A DNA stretch of 64,000 bases from Ulota crispa (lineage: Eukaryota > Streptophyta > Bryopsida > Orthotrichales > Orthotrichaceae), in contig OY987242.1 of the NCBI GenBank assembly GCA_963920765.1, forward strand, positions 15,400,002 to 15,464,001. Direction: 5' to 3'. The position numbers and the translations under genes are program-made. The notes beneath the pieces are model-generated. The model saw only the letters and a program-made list of their open reading frames with translations, was not told the DNA's origin and ran no database searches. This document shows positions 32,308 through 45,600 of the stretch, one piece after another (position 1 is the stretch's first letter; every line of letters starts with the position of its first letter).

Positions 32308-32670
32308 TATATTATTTTTAGGATCTCCGTGCTCATTGGTATTTTTGAGAGGACATGGCAATTTCATATATTTTCACCCAATATTTTTTTAATGTTTTGA
32401 GAGCAACCAGTGTCAAAATGAGGTAAGATTCTGGCAAAATTTGACTTCAAAAAAATCGTTTACCACAACGGATTCTTCTCTTTCTAAGAAATAAAATTCA
32501 AATCCCAATTGTCTAAACTCAAGGGTAGTTCACATTCTTCTACACAACAAATCCTATGTCTACTGTTATCTCCGAGTTTTATAATTTTTTGACCCAATAG
32601 TGCCACATGAAATCACTTCGATTGGCCAACACTTACACTGCTAGTTTTAGAAATTCAATTCAGCTCAAAG

Positions 32671-32818
32671 AACACGTTATTCATTAAATTGGGAAAAAGT
32701 GACATTTTGGGACTTTTGGAGTTTTTTTTGAAGACAATTCAATGAATAACCTTACAAAAATATAAAATTCAATAGATCCAAAAAGTCACCTTTTCCCAAT
32801 TTAATGAATAATGAGTTG
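32671..32818. mobile_element. Short MITE, TTAATTTGGGAAAAA family, 148 bp
   Basis: The ends are AACACGTTATTCATTAAATT and, on the opposite strand, CAACTCATTATTCATTAAAT. AAG lies on each side (32668-32670, 32819-32821). The interior is shorter than in the 250-bp copies. Confidence 0.65.
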
Positions 32819-32835
32819 AAGAAGTTTGTAACATG

Positions 32836-32978
32836 AATGTCATATTTGTTAATTTGGGAAGAAATTTTGATTTTGAGAATGAATTAGGTTTAAGGTGACC
32901 ACTTTACACAAAGCTTTAAGTTTAAGGCAAAGTTCAACTTGAGAATCTGGTTTTCCCAATCTAATGAATATGACGTTT
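32836..32978. mobile_element. Short MITE, TTAATTTGGGAAAAA family, 143 bp
   Basis: The ends are AATGTCATATTTGTTAATTT and, on the opposite strand, AAACGTCATATTCATTAGAT. ATG flanks both sides (32833-32835, 32979-32981). It lies 17 bp after the previous copy. Confidence 0.65.
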
Positions 32979-32981
32979 ATG

Positions 32982-35343
32982 ATGTTAATTTACTGTAGTC
33001 AAGCTTTTTTTTGCAGAAGACATGGTCACTTGGCTATATAGATTTTATGAATTTAGGTAGTGCTATGTTTAAAAAAGAGTTGTTGTTACATAGATGACCT
33101 TGTAACAAATAAGTATTACTTAGAATGAATTAATACAAACTATGGTCGTGTAAACGGTGGTTTCTTTGTATGGTTCACTGCTGAATGTGTTGGCTTGTTC
33201 GTGAAGAGCCTTAATCCCTAAAGTCCAATTATGTACTATATTTCATGGTTTCAACACTTTTCTATTGAAACAGCTGTATGTCAAATTTTGTTTGTTTTTT
33301 TTATAATTTTAGAAATTTCTCAAGGATACCAAGAAGATGACATTAAATTGACTATGTCAAATTTCCTGAATACTATAGCCCAACTAAGGCTGAATTTAAA
33401 ACAATGCGTTTTGATATGGTTGATGAAACTACTGGATCATTTTTATTTATAAATAGCTTTTTTACAAAGGATCAATAAACATTTAATAATGATTTTCTTT
33501 GTGTTTTGAAACACACTCTTTGGTGCAACATAATGGAACAACTGTTTGGCTATTATTTAATTTTTGTTCGGCTAAAAGAATACCAAGATCAAATTTATAA
33601 TATAACCTTCCATAGATCAAAGGCAGAAAAATAACCTCATGGGATTTGGAGGGTTTAGAGAATTTCAATTTTTATTTGCCAAACACACTTACACACGACT
33701 AAATCTTGGAGGTTGGCTCTAGGTCTTTAGCCAACAGCTTGATTGCAAAAGCCCATTGAAGATATTATATACCCCCTAGTTGCCTAATGCATCGCATTTT
33801 GATGTTGAAAACTTGAAGTTATATAAAATTATATCGCATTGTTCTTACTGTTAGTTGTCAAATCTCATTGTGATGTCAACATCTTTTCGAGTTTTTTTTA
33901 ATAGTGTATCAACAAGAGTTTTATCCAGAGATTAAATAATTTAAAATATTTAGTTTTGAAAACCCTTTAGAGACAATTTAGTACATTCGATCATGGAAAA
34001 TTCACACTACATATTCATTCAGATTTTTAAAAAACAGATTTGCTGTCAAAAAAAAAGTGTTGAGGATTACACATGTTGAATCCTTTGAGTGTCTTCATTC
34101 ATAGGACCATAATGTCAAAATGACATGTAAACGAAGGATTGATAAAGCTCAAATCATTTAAACTGCCATTTGTAATGCCATATGGGCTAAATTTTGGTTC
34201 AAATGGTCCAACTTCTGGATGACATGAACTCTCCGCGTAAGTTAAAATCAATTTAGAAGGGTTGCTTGAAAACAAGAGTTGATGCTACTTTGAAGCCTTT
34301 GTAAGTTCCAACGCTAGCCTCTCATTAATAGATTATCTAGAGAGTGCTTGTACATTAGAAATTGACATCAAAATTTAAAGGATTGTTTTAGTGTTCAAAA
34401 GGCAATATTTAACAATGTTTCATGGCCAAAAATAGAATTTAAAAAATGGAAGGCCAATTCATGGTTCCAAAGTCATTACGGTATCTTATTTCACTAAACA
34501 ACATTTGTTTGAATAAAATTTATATGTTTCAAATAATCAGTATTGTAAGCGATGGAATAGGCATCACAAAATTCCTTTTGTATCTCTTTTTTCATTATTA
34601 TTTTCAAGTTTTCTACCATTCTCTTTTGAAAACTTCAAGATTTGCACAAATGGTCTCAAGTTTAAGCCTCAATACCTTTAGACAAAGAAGATTTGGCTCC
34701 AATTAAGTTTTAAAATATAATTTGTGTTTAGAATTGTTCTTGAAACCACTTAAAGGTGAAGATTTAGCTTTTATAGCCTCAACTTCTACTGTAAAGTGGT
34801 TCAAAAATTATTCATTAGGAGCTTCAAACTTTGACGTTTTGTATTTATTTTCATTATAAAACCCAGTACTTTGATGTAAATGCTTATATCAAACTATACA
34901 AATGTTTACAGAATTTGGTATAATAAACACCCCCAGATATGTTTATTTGTCCACATAGTTTCGTTTGATTTCTTACTACATGAAAGTTTTCTTCTAGGCG
35001 TGTATTATTCCTTCAAACCAACTACCTGAACCTAGCTCCTTGTGCTTTTCAATAAGCAAAATTGATGCTTCTCACATTTAAACATAAGCTAGTAGGAGCC
35101 ATTCAAGGAGTAACAATTACTTGTTTGAAGAATATTTCATGGAATCTTCATCATGACTATGGTCTTATTTCAAAACAATGAAAATAAATTTGATGCCATT
35201 GTTTTTATGCTTATATGCTTTTATATGCTTATAGACTTACTTGTTGATAAATAAAAACAAATGAATTGTAGGTTTAATCTAAACCTCAAAAGAACTAGTA
35301 TAAGGTTTGTGGCTAGTTCTTTGTACTTATTGTTGAGATGCAC

Positions 35344-35378
<35 letters not shown>

Positions 35379-36192
35379 GGTGTTGGTTGAAAATCATCAT
35401 AATTTGGTTACAACATGCCATTAACAATAAAGTTATATAAGCTTACGATTGATTTAGGTGAAAATGAACTCACTATAAATAAAACATTCCATTAAAACCT
35501 TCATCAAATTCCAAATTGAGAACCATATGATGTTGCAGTTGACTCCATTTATCTAATGTTTTATCCCCACACTACCATGTGGAACTCTCACCTCAAAAAT
35601 TCCAAACCCCAAGTCACAAATACAAGGTTGAAAATTGCAAGTGCTAACCAAAATTTTATTGTGCAAGTATATTTGATGTCTGCAAAATTGTATTGTTGAG
35701 GTGAGCTAAATATGAATTAGCTGAAACATAATAGAGGCCTACGTTGACCCAAGTCCATAATTATACTCAAGAATTTGAAACCACGTAAGCAACTTTTGAA
35801 AATTTGGCAGGTGAACGTTTGAAATCCCCAATTGAGGTTGCTTGGCTATTGAAACATGAGTGGATTGAGAAAAGCATGAAAAAGCCGGCATGAAAAGCAT
35901 GATTTGCATCATCGTGGAGGGGACTACAAGAAAGTAGTTTGTATGTCCCTAGCAATGGTGATCCATTTTCAAAGGGACCCATGTTGGTTGGTAGAGTCAG
36001 TCTTGTAAAAGTGAGTCAAACTAGGATTCTCAGAGGCAATGAGAGGGGATCTGAAAAGCAATGCAGCCAAATGAAATGACAAAAAAACCAGTTGAAATTT
36101 GAATCAACTCGAAAAAAACTAGCTAGGTATTTTTGAAAACTCTTAATTGCAGTGTAGGCATATAGGCAGTATGCCAGTATCCAGTGCATACA
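32982..36192. other. AT-rich intergenic region, no gene recognised
   Basis: ORFs of 60-86 codons (33231-33452, 33483-33668, 34446-34706, 35767-35982) have no recognisable domains. A lone TTAATCCCTAAAGTCC at 33211-33226 resembles a TTAA-type left end without a partner. An ATT microsatellite is listed separately. Confidence 0.45.
35344..35379. repeat. (ATT)n microsatellite
   Basis: Twelve or so uninterrupted TTA/ATT trinucleotides. Confidence 0.95.
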
Positions 36193-36201
36193 TTATAAAA
36201 A

Positions 36202-36511
36202 GGGAAAAATTTATGGATACCCCTGAAGTTTGCAATAATTTCATAGATACCCTGCTTTTTCAGAAATCTCACAGATATCTTTGGATCAAAATTTTTAAGC
36301 ATTTTTTGTGTTGTGCATGTCACTTTCCTTGTCCCTTTGTGCGCACACTACTTCTTTCTTATTATGTGTACGCACAAGGAAAAAAGAAAATAACATGCAC
36401 AACAAAAAAATGCTTGAAAATTTTAGTCCAAGGGTATCTGTGAAATTTCTGAAAAAACAAGGATATCTATGAAATTATTGCAAACTTCAGGGGTATCCAT
36501 GAAATTCTGCC
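36202..36511. mobile_element. Mutator-like foldback MITE (GGGAAAATTTCATGG family), 310 bp
   Basis: The arms begin GGGAAAAATTTATGGATACC and end GGGTATCCATGAAATTCTGCC. Flanking nonamers TTATAAAAA (36193-36201) and TTAAAAAAA (36512-36520) agree at 8 of 9. The ORFs at 36123-36443 are read-through of the element and are not genes. Confidence 0.8.
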
Positions 36512-36520
36512 TTAAAAAAA

Positions 36521-37395
36521 ACTGGTTAAAAATGAGAAATGCAGGACATGTGTTGAGGAAGCTCACAATTTCCCCAAACACTAGACAATCGCTACCTCTT
36601 GAGTTTAGCTCAACTTATAGTCAATGCTGATGCAAGGTTTCTGGTTTTTGCTACACAAACATGGCAAAGGGATGCAAACATATAGCATTTTGTTATGCAA
36701 AATTGCCTTGGTGATAAACTTGGGATTTAGAATGAGAAACTGGATTTGTCTTGGATGAAGAACTTGATGTCAAGGTGGAGAAAAAGACAGTGCTACCAAT
36801 CATATTAACCCCCGAGCGCCCAAGCCATTTTTACCAAAATCAGGGTTTTGGGAGACCTACAACTTTGATACATATTATCTCAATCAATTGGATGATTCAC
36901 AAAAAGTGACATTTGAAAATAGGGGAACATCTACTTAAAAAACAACTAGCAAGTTTTGGGAACAATGGACCATGGGAGATGGGATTATAACATTTGATCA
37001 AACAATATGTGATGGCAAAATCTCATTTTTTGGCAAGTAGTTGTTATTTAGTGATTTTTGCAAAATTCTATATGCCCCTAATTCATCTCAATTTTGGTGA
37101 GTAGCAAGATTTGATGTGAATGCAAGCACTTGCAAATTATTGAAGATTGTACTTCTTTTTATGTTTAGTTTTAGGATTTCAAACTATTATTGCACCAATA
37201 CAAGAAAATTGTGTGCAGCAAAATGTCCAAATTGACTAAAATGCCCAAATTTGAAAAATCTTGACAAAAACATGTTCAAATTGACAAAAAAATGTCCAAA
37301 TCAGGGTGCCCTAATTGACTAAAAATGTCCAAATTGACATTGCTCCCTTGCAGTGCTTGAAAAACAATGACCAGCACAAGCAGTAAGGGTTGCCA
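36521..37395. other. AT-rich spacer with a lone TTAA-type left end
   Basis: TTAA at 36805-36808 followed by CCCCCGAGCGCCCAAGCC looks like the left end of a TTAA-type element, but no matching right end is seen. Short TGTCCAAATTGAC repeats occur at 37225-37345. No gene. Confidence 0.45.
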
Positions 37396-37601
37396 CACTA
37401 GTAGAAACCAATGTTTTTCTTAACGCATTTTTTTGGACGTCCACTTTTTTTTATGTTATAATTTATGTTAAAGTTAACATCTTAATGTTATTGTTGATGT
37501 CAAAACTAACATCTTTGTGTTATGTTTGATATCATTATTAACACACAAAAAATTGGACTTCCAAAAAAATGCATCAAGAAAAACACGGGTTTCTACTAGT
37601 G
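37396..37601. mobile_element. CACTA-superfamily MITE, 206 bp, intact ends
   Basis: It starts CACTAGTAGAAACCAATG and ends with the inverted GGTTTCTACTAGTG. A perfect 3-bp duplication CCA (37393-37395, 37602-37604) flanks it. The arms fold back over about 60 bp (CGCATTTTTTTGGACGTCCA against its inverse). CACTA termini plus a 3-bp duplication are diagnostic of the CACTA (En/Spm) superfamily. It would depend on a transposase elsewhere: the copy at 440-2915 is dead. Confidence 0.9.
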
Positions 37602-37932
37602 CCACAACAAGGGTTTAAAACATGCTTGAACCCTTGCATGCAAATTTCCTGCTACTACATGGCACACCCAAGGAAGCTTGCAAGGCATATTGACTGGTTG
37701 TACTCTATAGGACATTGCTTATCACCACGCCTTGTATGGTGTTTCATCCAATTGAGGCTCTCAAAGGCACTTGTACAACATTTGGCTTGGCTAGCCATTA
37801 CTTCACTTGTATGGACTAGTTGAATGCCTTCACAATTGTAGTTTATAGCAAGATCAAAAAATTAAACCCAATGCTTCAAACAAGCCTTTGAAATCTTGTG
37901 AGGACATTTTTGATCCTTTACGACTTCACGGG

Positions 37933-38156
37933 TTAAAGTAGAAGCATCCAATACCAATAGTGTATCTAATGCATTTTCTCTTCATACATGGTGGTCATTC
38001 TAGAACTTAAATTTAGGTAAGTCATAGAAAACTTATTGTTATTGGCCAAAATAATAAGCTATCTATGACTTACCAAGATTTAAGTTCTAGAACGACCACC
38101 ATGTGTAAAGAGTAACAACATTATATTTATTGTTGATACAAATGCTTCTACCTTAG
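37933..38156. mobile_element. Hairpin MITE, CTAAGGTAG family, 224 bp
   Basis: The left arm (TTAAAGTAGAAGCATCC, then CATGGTGGTCATTCTAGAAC) is inverted in the right arm (GTTCTAGAACGACCACCATG, ending ATGCTTCTACCTTAG). Arm identity is high near the centre and lower outside. It is close in size and end sequence to the hairpin at 15301-15529. Confidence 0.75.
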
Positions 38157-39607
38157 AAGATGAGAATTTGGTCGTTAAATAATGGCAATTTAGTGATGAT
38201 GGACTTCTTGTTTGCTCTCCCTCAAGGTAAGTAGTGGTTAGAAATAAACTTAGTTGTGAATACCTGCACACTCTTGAAGCTTGCAATTAAAACTTGGATT
38301 CAAATGTGTGGAAGGTGAATCAAAGTCCCTAAGATGGGTCATGCCACATAGTGTCTCTTTTCTTCAAGTCCCACTTTTGGAAATCTTGCATAAATTTAGT
38401 GTGATAAGTGCATTTTTAAAATTCCTATACTTGAATTTATTTAACAGGACAATTGGCGTCAAAATATTAAAAGGAACTATCCATTCAAATTTTGGTTTTT
38501 TTCTCTTACAGCAAGTTATTTTATAGATAACTTAATATATTAGGTGCAAGAGTATTACATGCAAGACTGTATGTTGCCCTGTTTTTGCAATTTATTCCAT
38601 CATGATTTTTTCCTATTATGGGACTTCATTCAAAACTTTTCATACGTGATTGATTGAGGTGATGCCTCTTGAGCTCATAAAACTTTGAAGATTAATTAAG
38701 CAATATTTTAATGGTTCCCAACAATTGTAAATGTCTACAATGATTATTAGATGATTTAATTAAAATCATTGTGAATATTTAAAATTATTGTGAAATAATC
38801 AATTAAGACAAATTTCTCTTGTAATGTTATGAGGTGATATTTCTTGTTAATATTTACAAGGAACATCACTCTCTAGCTCTAGTTATAAACTCATATTGCC
38901 AGAAAGAAACTTCCTCATTTTTTGAAGATATGTATTGGTTGTCCAACCTTACTATTGGCAAGTGTGAAAGAATCATTACATTTATTTTAAAAAATTAATA
39001 GTTACTATTGATAGGTTATGTAGAAACTGAAAAAAACTCTGAAATGTAAGACACGCTGTCTTTTTCCAAGTATTCTTGAACAATTGTGAGAAGAAATATA
39101 ATAGTGATTGATGGTATTACTTGGTGAGTGGATGTTCATGTGAAAAAATTCCTAGGCTTTCTAGTAAAGAATTTCTATTGGTAGTAGTCGACACCTTACT
39201 ATCACAATCTCTAGTTTTGTGAAAGGCAGAGATATCCTTATATTAGAACTACACATTAAAATTTAAAAGAAAACGGTCTATATGGAAAACAACTGGGAGT
39301 ATGGACCTGCTTCCCTGATCTTGATTTTCTTGTGGCTTTTTGGGATTTTTTTAAGGTGCCCAAATATACCATGTATGCGGGACTCTTAGCCTTTTCTACT
39401 AGAATTTGAGAAAAAAACAAAAATCACTTCTTACAAAAAGGTGACTTTGAGGAAGCTTAAATTATAAAAAACAAATTTTATTTCATTAAAATCGTATTAA
39501 GTAGAATGTCAATGTCCGAAAATAGAAGTTGTGATATATTAAATGTTGATAAGTGAGGTGGCAAAGATGACAATTATTTTATAGCAAATTATAGTGTTAT
39601 GTATAGT
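38157..39607. other. AT-rich intergenic region, no gene recognised
   Basis: The ORF at 38281-38526 shows no domain. Nothing else is recognised. Confidence 0.4.
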
Positions 39608-39952
39608 AGAAAATCGCATTGGAACCCACTAAATTATGTAAGGTAGTTTATGTTGAGTTTCATATTTCCAACGTGAATTTTTGCTAAACAACACAAAATT
39701 ATGCTGAACAACAATTATGCTGAACAACACAAACACAGAATTATGCTAAACAACACAAAATTATGCTAAACAACACAAAATTATGCTAAACAACACAAAA
39801 TTATGCTAAACAACAATTATGCTGAACAACACAAACACAGAATTATGCTAAACAACACAAAATTATGGGCTGTCTAGCAGAATTTTGCATTGAAACATGA
39901 AATTCAACATAAACGACCTTACATAACTTAGAGGGCTCTAAAGCAATTTTCT
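39608..39952. mobile_element. Foldback element with an internal tandem array, 345 bp
   Basis: Inverted arms of about 80 bp (left AGAAAATCGCATTGGAACCC, with ATGTAAGGTAGTTTATGTTG; right the reverse of these) enclose a tandem array at about 39693-39866. The array consists of units close to ATTATGCTAAACAACACAAA plus longer units with ACAATTATGCTGAACAACAC. It is non-coding. Confidence 0.75.
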
Positions 39953-42091
39953 TCTTTGTAGAAGAAATCAATATGTGATGTATGTTTCTAAATTCATATT
40001 TCACGCCTCAAAGAACAAACAAAAAATGGAAGAAGTTTTGTATGTTTGCTACAACTCTGTTGATATTATAACGTAAACTCATATCTAAGTTATTGTTGAT
40101 GCAATTGGATTTTCCTTTTTCAACATATCTCTGTCTACCTTGAGGTTTTTCAAGAAGGATAATTAATAATACTTTTGGGGATAAAAAAAAGGAAATTCAA
40201 CTTAAGTTTTTTAACATGACAACAAATTTCAATTTTTTTGCAGTGAGCAACTTTCAAACAATAAGAACCCAAAGTCGTTTGACCATTGTTTGGAAGATAT
40301 GCAAAAAACCTCTTGCATTCTTTTGGTTAATGCTCTTGATTAAAAAGCCACAATCAGTTTTATAATAGATCGATACAGGACCATACATATGGACTCCAAA
40401 GAAAATGTAACTAGAAAAACCCAAAATTGAAATTGAAGTAGTATTTTTGAGTGATTTTATGAGGAAACGTGATTAGGGTACTTTAGAAATCAATGCTACA
40501 GTTTGGACCTCTAATATAAGCAAGGTTTTAATCAAACATGCTTTCTTTAATTTCATGTCCAAGAATAGAGCAAACATATACAGGTGGTTTACCCTATTAT
40601 CATTGAGCTTTAGACCAAAAAATCAATAAAAAAATAGTTATAACATATCAAATGACATGATTGTGGTCTCATTTGAAAGATAATAAAGTTAAGGTTTTGC
40701 ATCAAGTTCCATAAATTTCTAAATGAGTGAAGTGAGATACTTATTAAGGTTTCAACAAGGTAAGGTCAAGGTTCTCCTTAAATTTGAAATTGTCCTATTA
40801 TCACTTACTTATTACTTCCTTTGAGGTTTTCATTGTCATACATGATACTATTTTGTCATTTTCATCTTTGAATTTTTGTTTCCTTTCCTTAACCTCTGTG
40901 GTCATCCATAAGCGCTAATTTAGTTGACAATTTTCATTTATTTTTGGTATTTTGCAATTGACATTGCTATAGTTAAAGCATAGGGCAATAAATTGTATAT
41001 CTAACTAAGGTTTTCATAACTAAGACGCTATATCTTTTGCAAATTTTGGTCAAATGGAACAAAAATTGCACTACTAGTAAAGGACTCTAAGGCCTTTCTT
41101 GCTATATTTGTAAACTTGAATTTGAAACTAAACCCTAAAAGATATAAATCTTTGAAGATAGAAAAGTGATAATAGGAGCGGAGTGATAGGGTAAACTGTA
41201 AATAGTTTCATCAATTAACAAAGCAAAATTTTATCCTTGATACAATAAAAAGGTATGCAATATAAGCATCCTCAGTTGTAGGAAAATTCGATACATATGG
41301 CATTATTAAACAATCATGGATTTTAAACCACAATGGATATTAAACAACGGTATACAAATCCCTTCCATAAGAACAATATAATATTGGTTCACGAATGTAG
41401 GAACAAAAGAGCCGATAAAATGCATCACAAAATTCAATTCAAGCTCTCCTTAAATATGTTTCCCAACATACATGTTCTCCAATCTTTATTGTAGCCTTGG
41501 AACACATTTCTATTGTTTTGTGGTGTTGTACCAATTGCAAACAATCTCATTTTAACTTATACTCTCCATGTTAATGAACAAATCACTTATTCTTTGCAAT
41601 ACCCCCATCAAATACATTCTATTGTCATTGCTAAATAATGCAATGTTTATTTACATTGATTTAATAATAAGCATGTTCATTCATTTCATTTAAAATTTGC
41701 TAATTGATGTTGTTCATGAAGAACAAGTTTTGAAAAAGGAAATATTTAAGGTGAAAATGATTACTTCTACGTGTGAACATGTTTGACTGCTCTCTAATTG
41801 GTCTATTAGACCCAGGAAGCTGGGACCCAAAACAATTACAAAGTAAGAGGCGAGTTTTATGTTGTGAGCCTTACTTGAACTTCGAAAGTACCACGGACAC
41901 CAGCCTTCATACTCGACTGTTACTTTGAAAGCAAAGGCTCACCATCTTTTTCAACACTTATTTTTGTTTTCTATATGTATAAAATGAAAATTGTACATCC
42001 TGCTTTTTAATAATTCAATCCAGTAGTACTGGGAATTCCCTGGTGGATACCCTTCTATGGTCTACATCTGCACAGAAATTTGTATTAAGAG
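39953..42091. other. AT-rich intergenic region with a possible MITE
   Basis: GTTTACCCTATTATCATT at 40587 and the inverted ATAGGGTAAAC ending at 41196 could be the two ends of a 610-bp element, with weak support. At 41853-41946 an imperfect hairpin (GTGAGCCTTACTTGAACTTC against its partial inverse ending GGCTCACC) lies in a locally GC-richer patch. No gene is recognised. Confidence 0.4.
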
Positions 42092-42450
42092 GCGGTTCAC
42101 ACTACGTCCCACATCCAATCTCCCTAAATCTCACCTCAACGTGAGATCCCAAATTTGTTGGGTTGTTAAGAGCAAAAAGGAGTAACAAAGAAAGTCTTGA
42201 GTATTTTATGTGAAAAGATTGGTGGGATTTGGGTTGGGAGTTGGTTGTAGTAAAATGGTTGATCTACCTTAAGTAGAAACTCACTTTCTTAAGTGCCAAA
42301 ACTTCCAAAAGTTGTTGCCATGTAAGCAATATGCAATGAACTAGGATGTGAAACTTGGGATGAAGTGTGTAGCACCAAATCTAAACTCTTGGCTATACAC
42401 CAATTACATTCTCAAATTTCAATTGGATGAGGGACATAGTGTGAACTGCT
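42092..42450. mobile_element. MITE with GCRGTTCACACTAYGTCCC ends
   Basis: The left end GCGGTTCACACTACGTCCCA is matched on the opposite strand at the right by GCAGTTCACACTATGTCCC, continuing into CATCCAATY on both sides. A further inverted GGTTCACACTATGATG ends at 42678. The interval 42451-42678 may therefore be a second, related unit or part of a larger element of 585 bp with near-identical octamers TAAGAGGC and TAAGACTC outside. Confidence 0.65.
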
Positions 42451-42678
42451 TTGGAAAACGTTCCATGAGGCGGTCAACAACACAGATGTTCTCCTAGAAT
42501 TAGAATCTAGATTTGATGAGGAATGGTTTCCTCATTTTTGTAATCATGGTGGTCGTGTGTTTTATTTCACAATCCCACCTCTTTTCACACACTTTTACTT
42601 CTAATTAAACTGCCTTTGGTTGGTCATGGGACATGACTCCTATAAGCCCTTAGAAGGCCTTTCATCATAGTGTGAACC

Positions 42679-45600
42679 TAAGACTCTTTACCAATCCTAT
42701 ACCTACCTCCCAAATTAAGTCCATATTAGGCACCAACCCAAAATTTTACTTTATATGTTTGGCTCATCACATCCAAAATATTCATATAATAACTCAAAAG
42801 AGATTAAATCAAGTGAATGAGCTTTGTACAAAAATTATGGTCAATTGTGCATGTTGCTTGCAATGTGATGACTCCTCTAGGGAAAGATTTGTCACCTTCT
42901 TGCAATATTTATTCTTCTTGTAATTTAGGTACTTTAGGTTAAGGTTGTTGAAATTCCTTGTAATTGTGTTTGGTAATTATCATGTTATGCACTTTTTTGA
43001 GAACCAATCTTTAACACTCACCCCTAATTGTGTTTTTGTTGTGAAGTTCTTTGTCATACAACATCATTGTCTAGCAACTTTACTTTGTCACCAATACTCT
43101 CCAACATTCTTAGGTTATAATAGTTGCATATCAAAAAATAGGCTTCATAATTAAAAACATTAAGCAAATAAAAGCATTGAGCTAATGTAAATTATTCCAT
43201 TAACTTGTATCCTAATCTTTTGAACAAAAAACAAACTAAAAAAATATAGTGATCAATGTTTGCACTTTTTGAACATGGCCCTACTATTGTTCATTATTAG
43301 CACCCTATTGATCATATCAACCAAGTTCCTTTTTGCCTTGTCCTCCTTTGAAACAAGACAAATAAATAATGAAATAAATCAATCTAACAAAAAAGTAGAT
43401 TGAATACTTAGAAAAGAAAAGAAAGAAGACTTGTGGTTTTATATGAGGTTCAAAATAAATAAGTAAATGTTGACTTTTGTGTAATTGTCAAATGGAACAA
43501 GAAGGAAGTTGGTTTTGAACATATTATCATAAGATTCATGTTTTAGAGCACGTAAATTCTTTTCTTGACGCCTATGTAGATTGTAAGCTTTGTGTGCAAA
43601 TGTATTTTGACATCAAGGTTGTCATTAAAAACAAAGAGTGTATTGCTGTAGGATGGAAATTAAATGATGCAAATACATAAGGGTTCACATCCCAATCATA
43701 AACAACTCAACAAAATTAACTACTTGAAATGAACTTTGGGAAGTACTTGCATTATATTGGTTAATTTCTAACAAAACACAATTCCTAGTGGGAATATACT
43801 AAATAGCTTAGTTGTTGGCACTCTAGCTTGGTGGGCTACATGACAACTTGATAGGCAAGCAAACTATGTGATGCCATGTTAGCCCTTAAATGCCTATAGG
43901 GCATAGTATATATGGTGACGTATAATTGTCATTTGCTACCAATAAAAAAACTTAATTTAGGATCTCAAGTAACTCACTAAAATTGCATTCATCTATTCTC
44001 CAACTTCTTATTTAGTCTCAAATACAATAGAGATGTGGATCCATTTCCAAATACAAGAAAAATATGCTGTATTGTACTGGCTGCAAACGGCCTTCCCGTT
44101 GTTCAAGGGTTAAAAACATGTTGCTAAAACATGTCAACATGGTTTCAACCACTCATATACATCACCACATAATGTTTAATAGGAACTATCTATGTAAATG
44201 ATTGAGCTTGTAATGATGAGACTTTCCTCCCTTTTAATATGTGGTCATAAGCTTACGATTTTAGAGGCATGTTTATATAGAAAATTAAAAAAGTACATGC
44301 TTTGAAAGTACATTACTACCGAGGAAGAACATCTTGTTTTTTATTGTCGCAAAGTTAAGGTAGTCCTCCTCTGTATGAATGTAGCCTAAACCCCAAAATA
44401 ACTCTAGAATTTCTTGACCTTCTAGGAATTTGCTCTAATTTAAACAAAAAGCCAACATTAAGTTGTATCATTTTTTTTTTGAACTGTAATTGTATAAAAT
44501 CAAACTAGATATGTTAAAGATCACATTAGAAAAGAAAACACAATAATATCTCTAATAAATTGAAAAATTATAATGTTTAATCACAAGGGTGTTAAAACTC
44601 TGAAAGTGATTTGAAGTTTTTCAATCTTCTTTTCAAATGTCAAATTAAAAAATTTGGTTACCAAAAATATGAGGTTAAAGGGCCTAACATGCACAACCTC
44701 AATCACTTTATAACTTCTCAAAATCTACTCTACAATTTTTAAATAAATTTCTAATGTCATTTTCTTTCAAAAATCTAGTGTATTTGAGGCTCATTCACAA
44801 GAGGCCTCAACACTGCATAAAGTCAAGATTGCAATGGACCTTTGAGCACAAAATCTTGAACAAAAAATTCATAATTAAATATTTGCAAAATCAGATTGTT
44901 AAAATTAAAACTAAACAAGAAATAAATATTCAAAAGCATAAACTACTAAAAGCAGTAATTTGGTAAGGTTTTATTTAATTTCAAAAATTGGTCAAGGACA
45001 CATTTTTGTTCTCAGGGACATTTTGGGGTTGAACTCTTGATAATTAAATGTCCAATTGACCAAAATTGATCAATTTCATTTAAGATATTTAACATCTATA
45101 ACTCACTCACTCTAAACCTATTTTTTCCTTAATCTACTGACATTGTATTAAATCCTTCAATTCCTTCTTTGAGTGGAAGCTCTAAAAGCAAAATCTAACA
45201 TACATAAACCTTCAGTTTCTACTCATCAATACGTTCAAAATTGGATCATAGAGCCATCTTATAAAGAATGGTGTGGAAAGAGACCTAATGTAGTCATTAG
45301 TGGTTTTCAAAGTTGAATTTTTTTGTCATCAACAACGTGCTTAATTTGGTATGTATATTATTGCAATAAAATTTTGTTGCGGAAATCGAAAACTTTGCAA
45401 GTCTTGGCCAGCAATTTTCCTGATAAAGCTTGGCCAAATTTTTAAATTCTTTTATCATTTCATAAGCAATAGATTTTCCTTAATAAAACTTGCTCAACAA
45501 ATGGTTTTTCTTAGTATCTTTAAAACCCCTATTATGTTTCAAAAAGCAATGCACCAATTTAATGCAATGACTGCTATTGGCATTATTTTCAAAAGTGATT

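Noticed and set aside
36809-37932. Possible 1.1-kb TTAA element (CCCCCGAGCGCCC ... CACGGG-TTAA).
   Set aside because: The ends do not match, and the right TTAA is better explained as the start of the CTAAGGTAG hairpin at 37933.
43883-44109. Possible TTAA element with TTAG/TTAA flanks.
   Set aside because: Only the first few terminal bases correspond, and no interior similarity to other members was seen.
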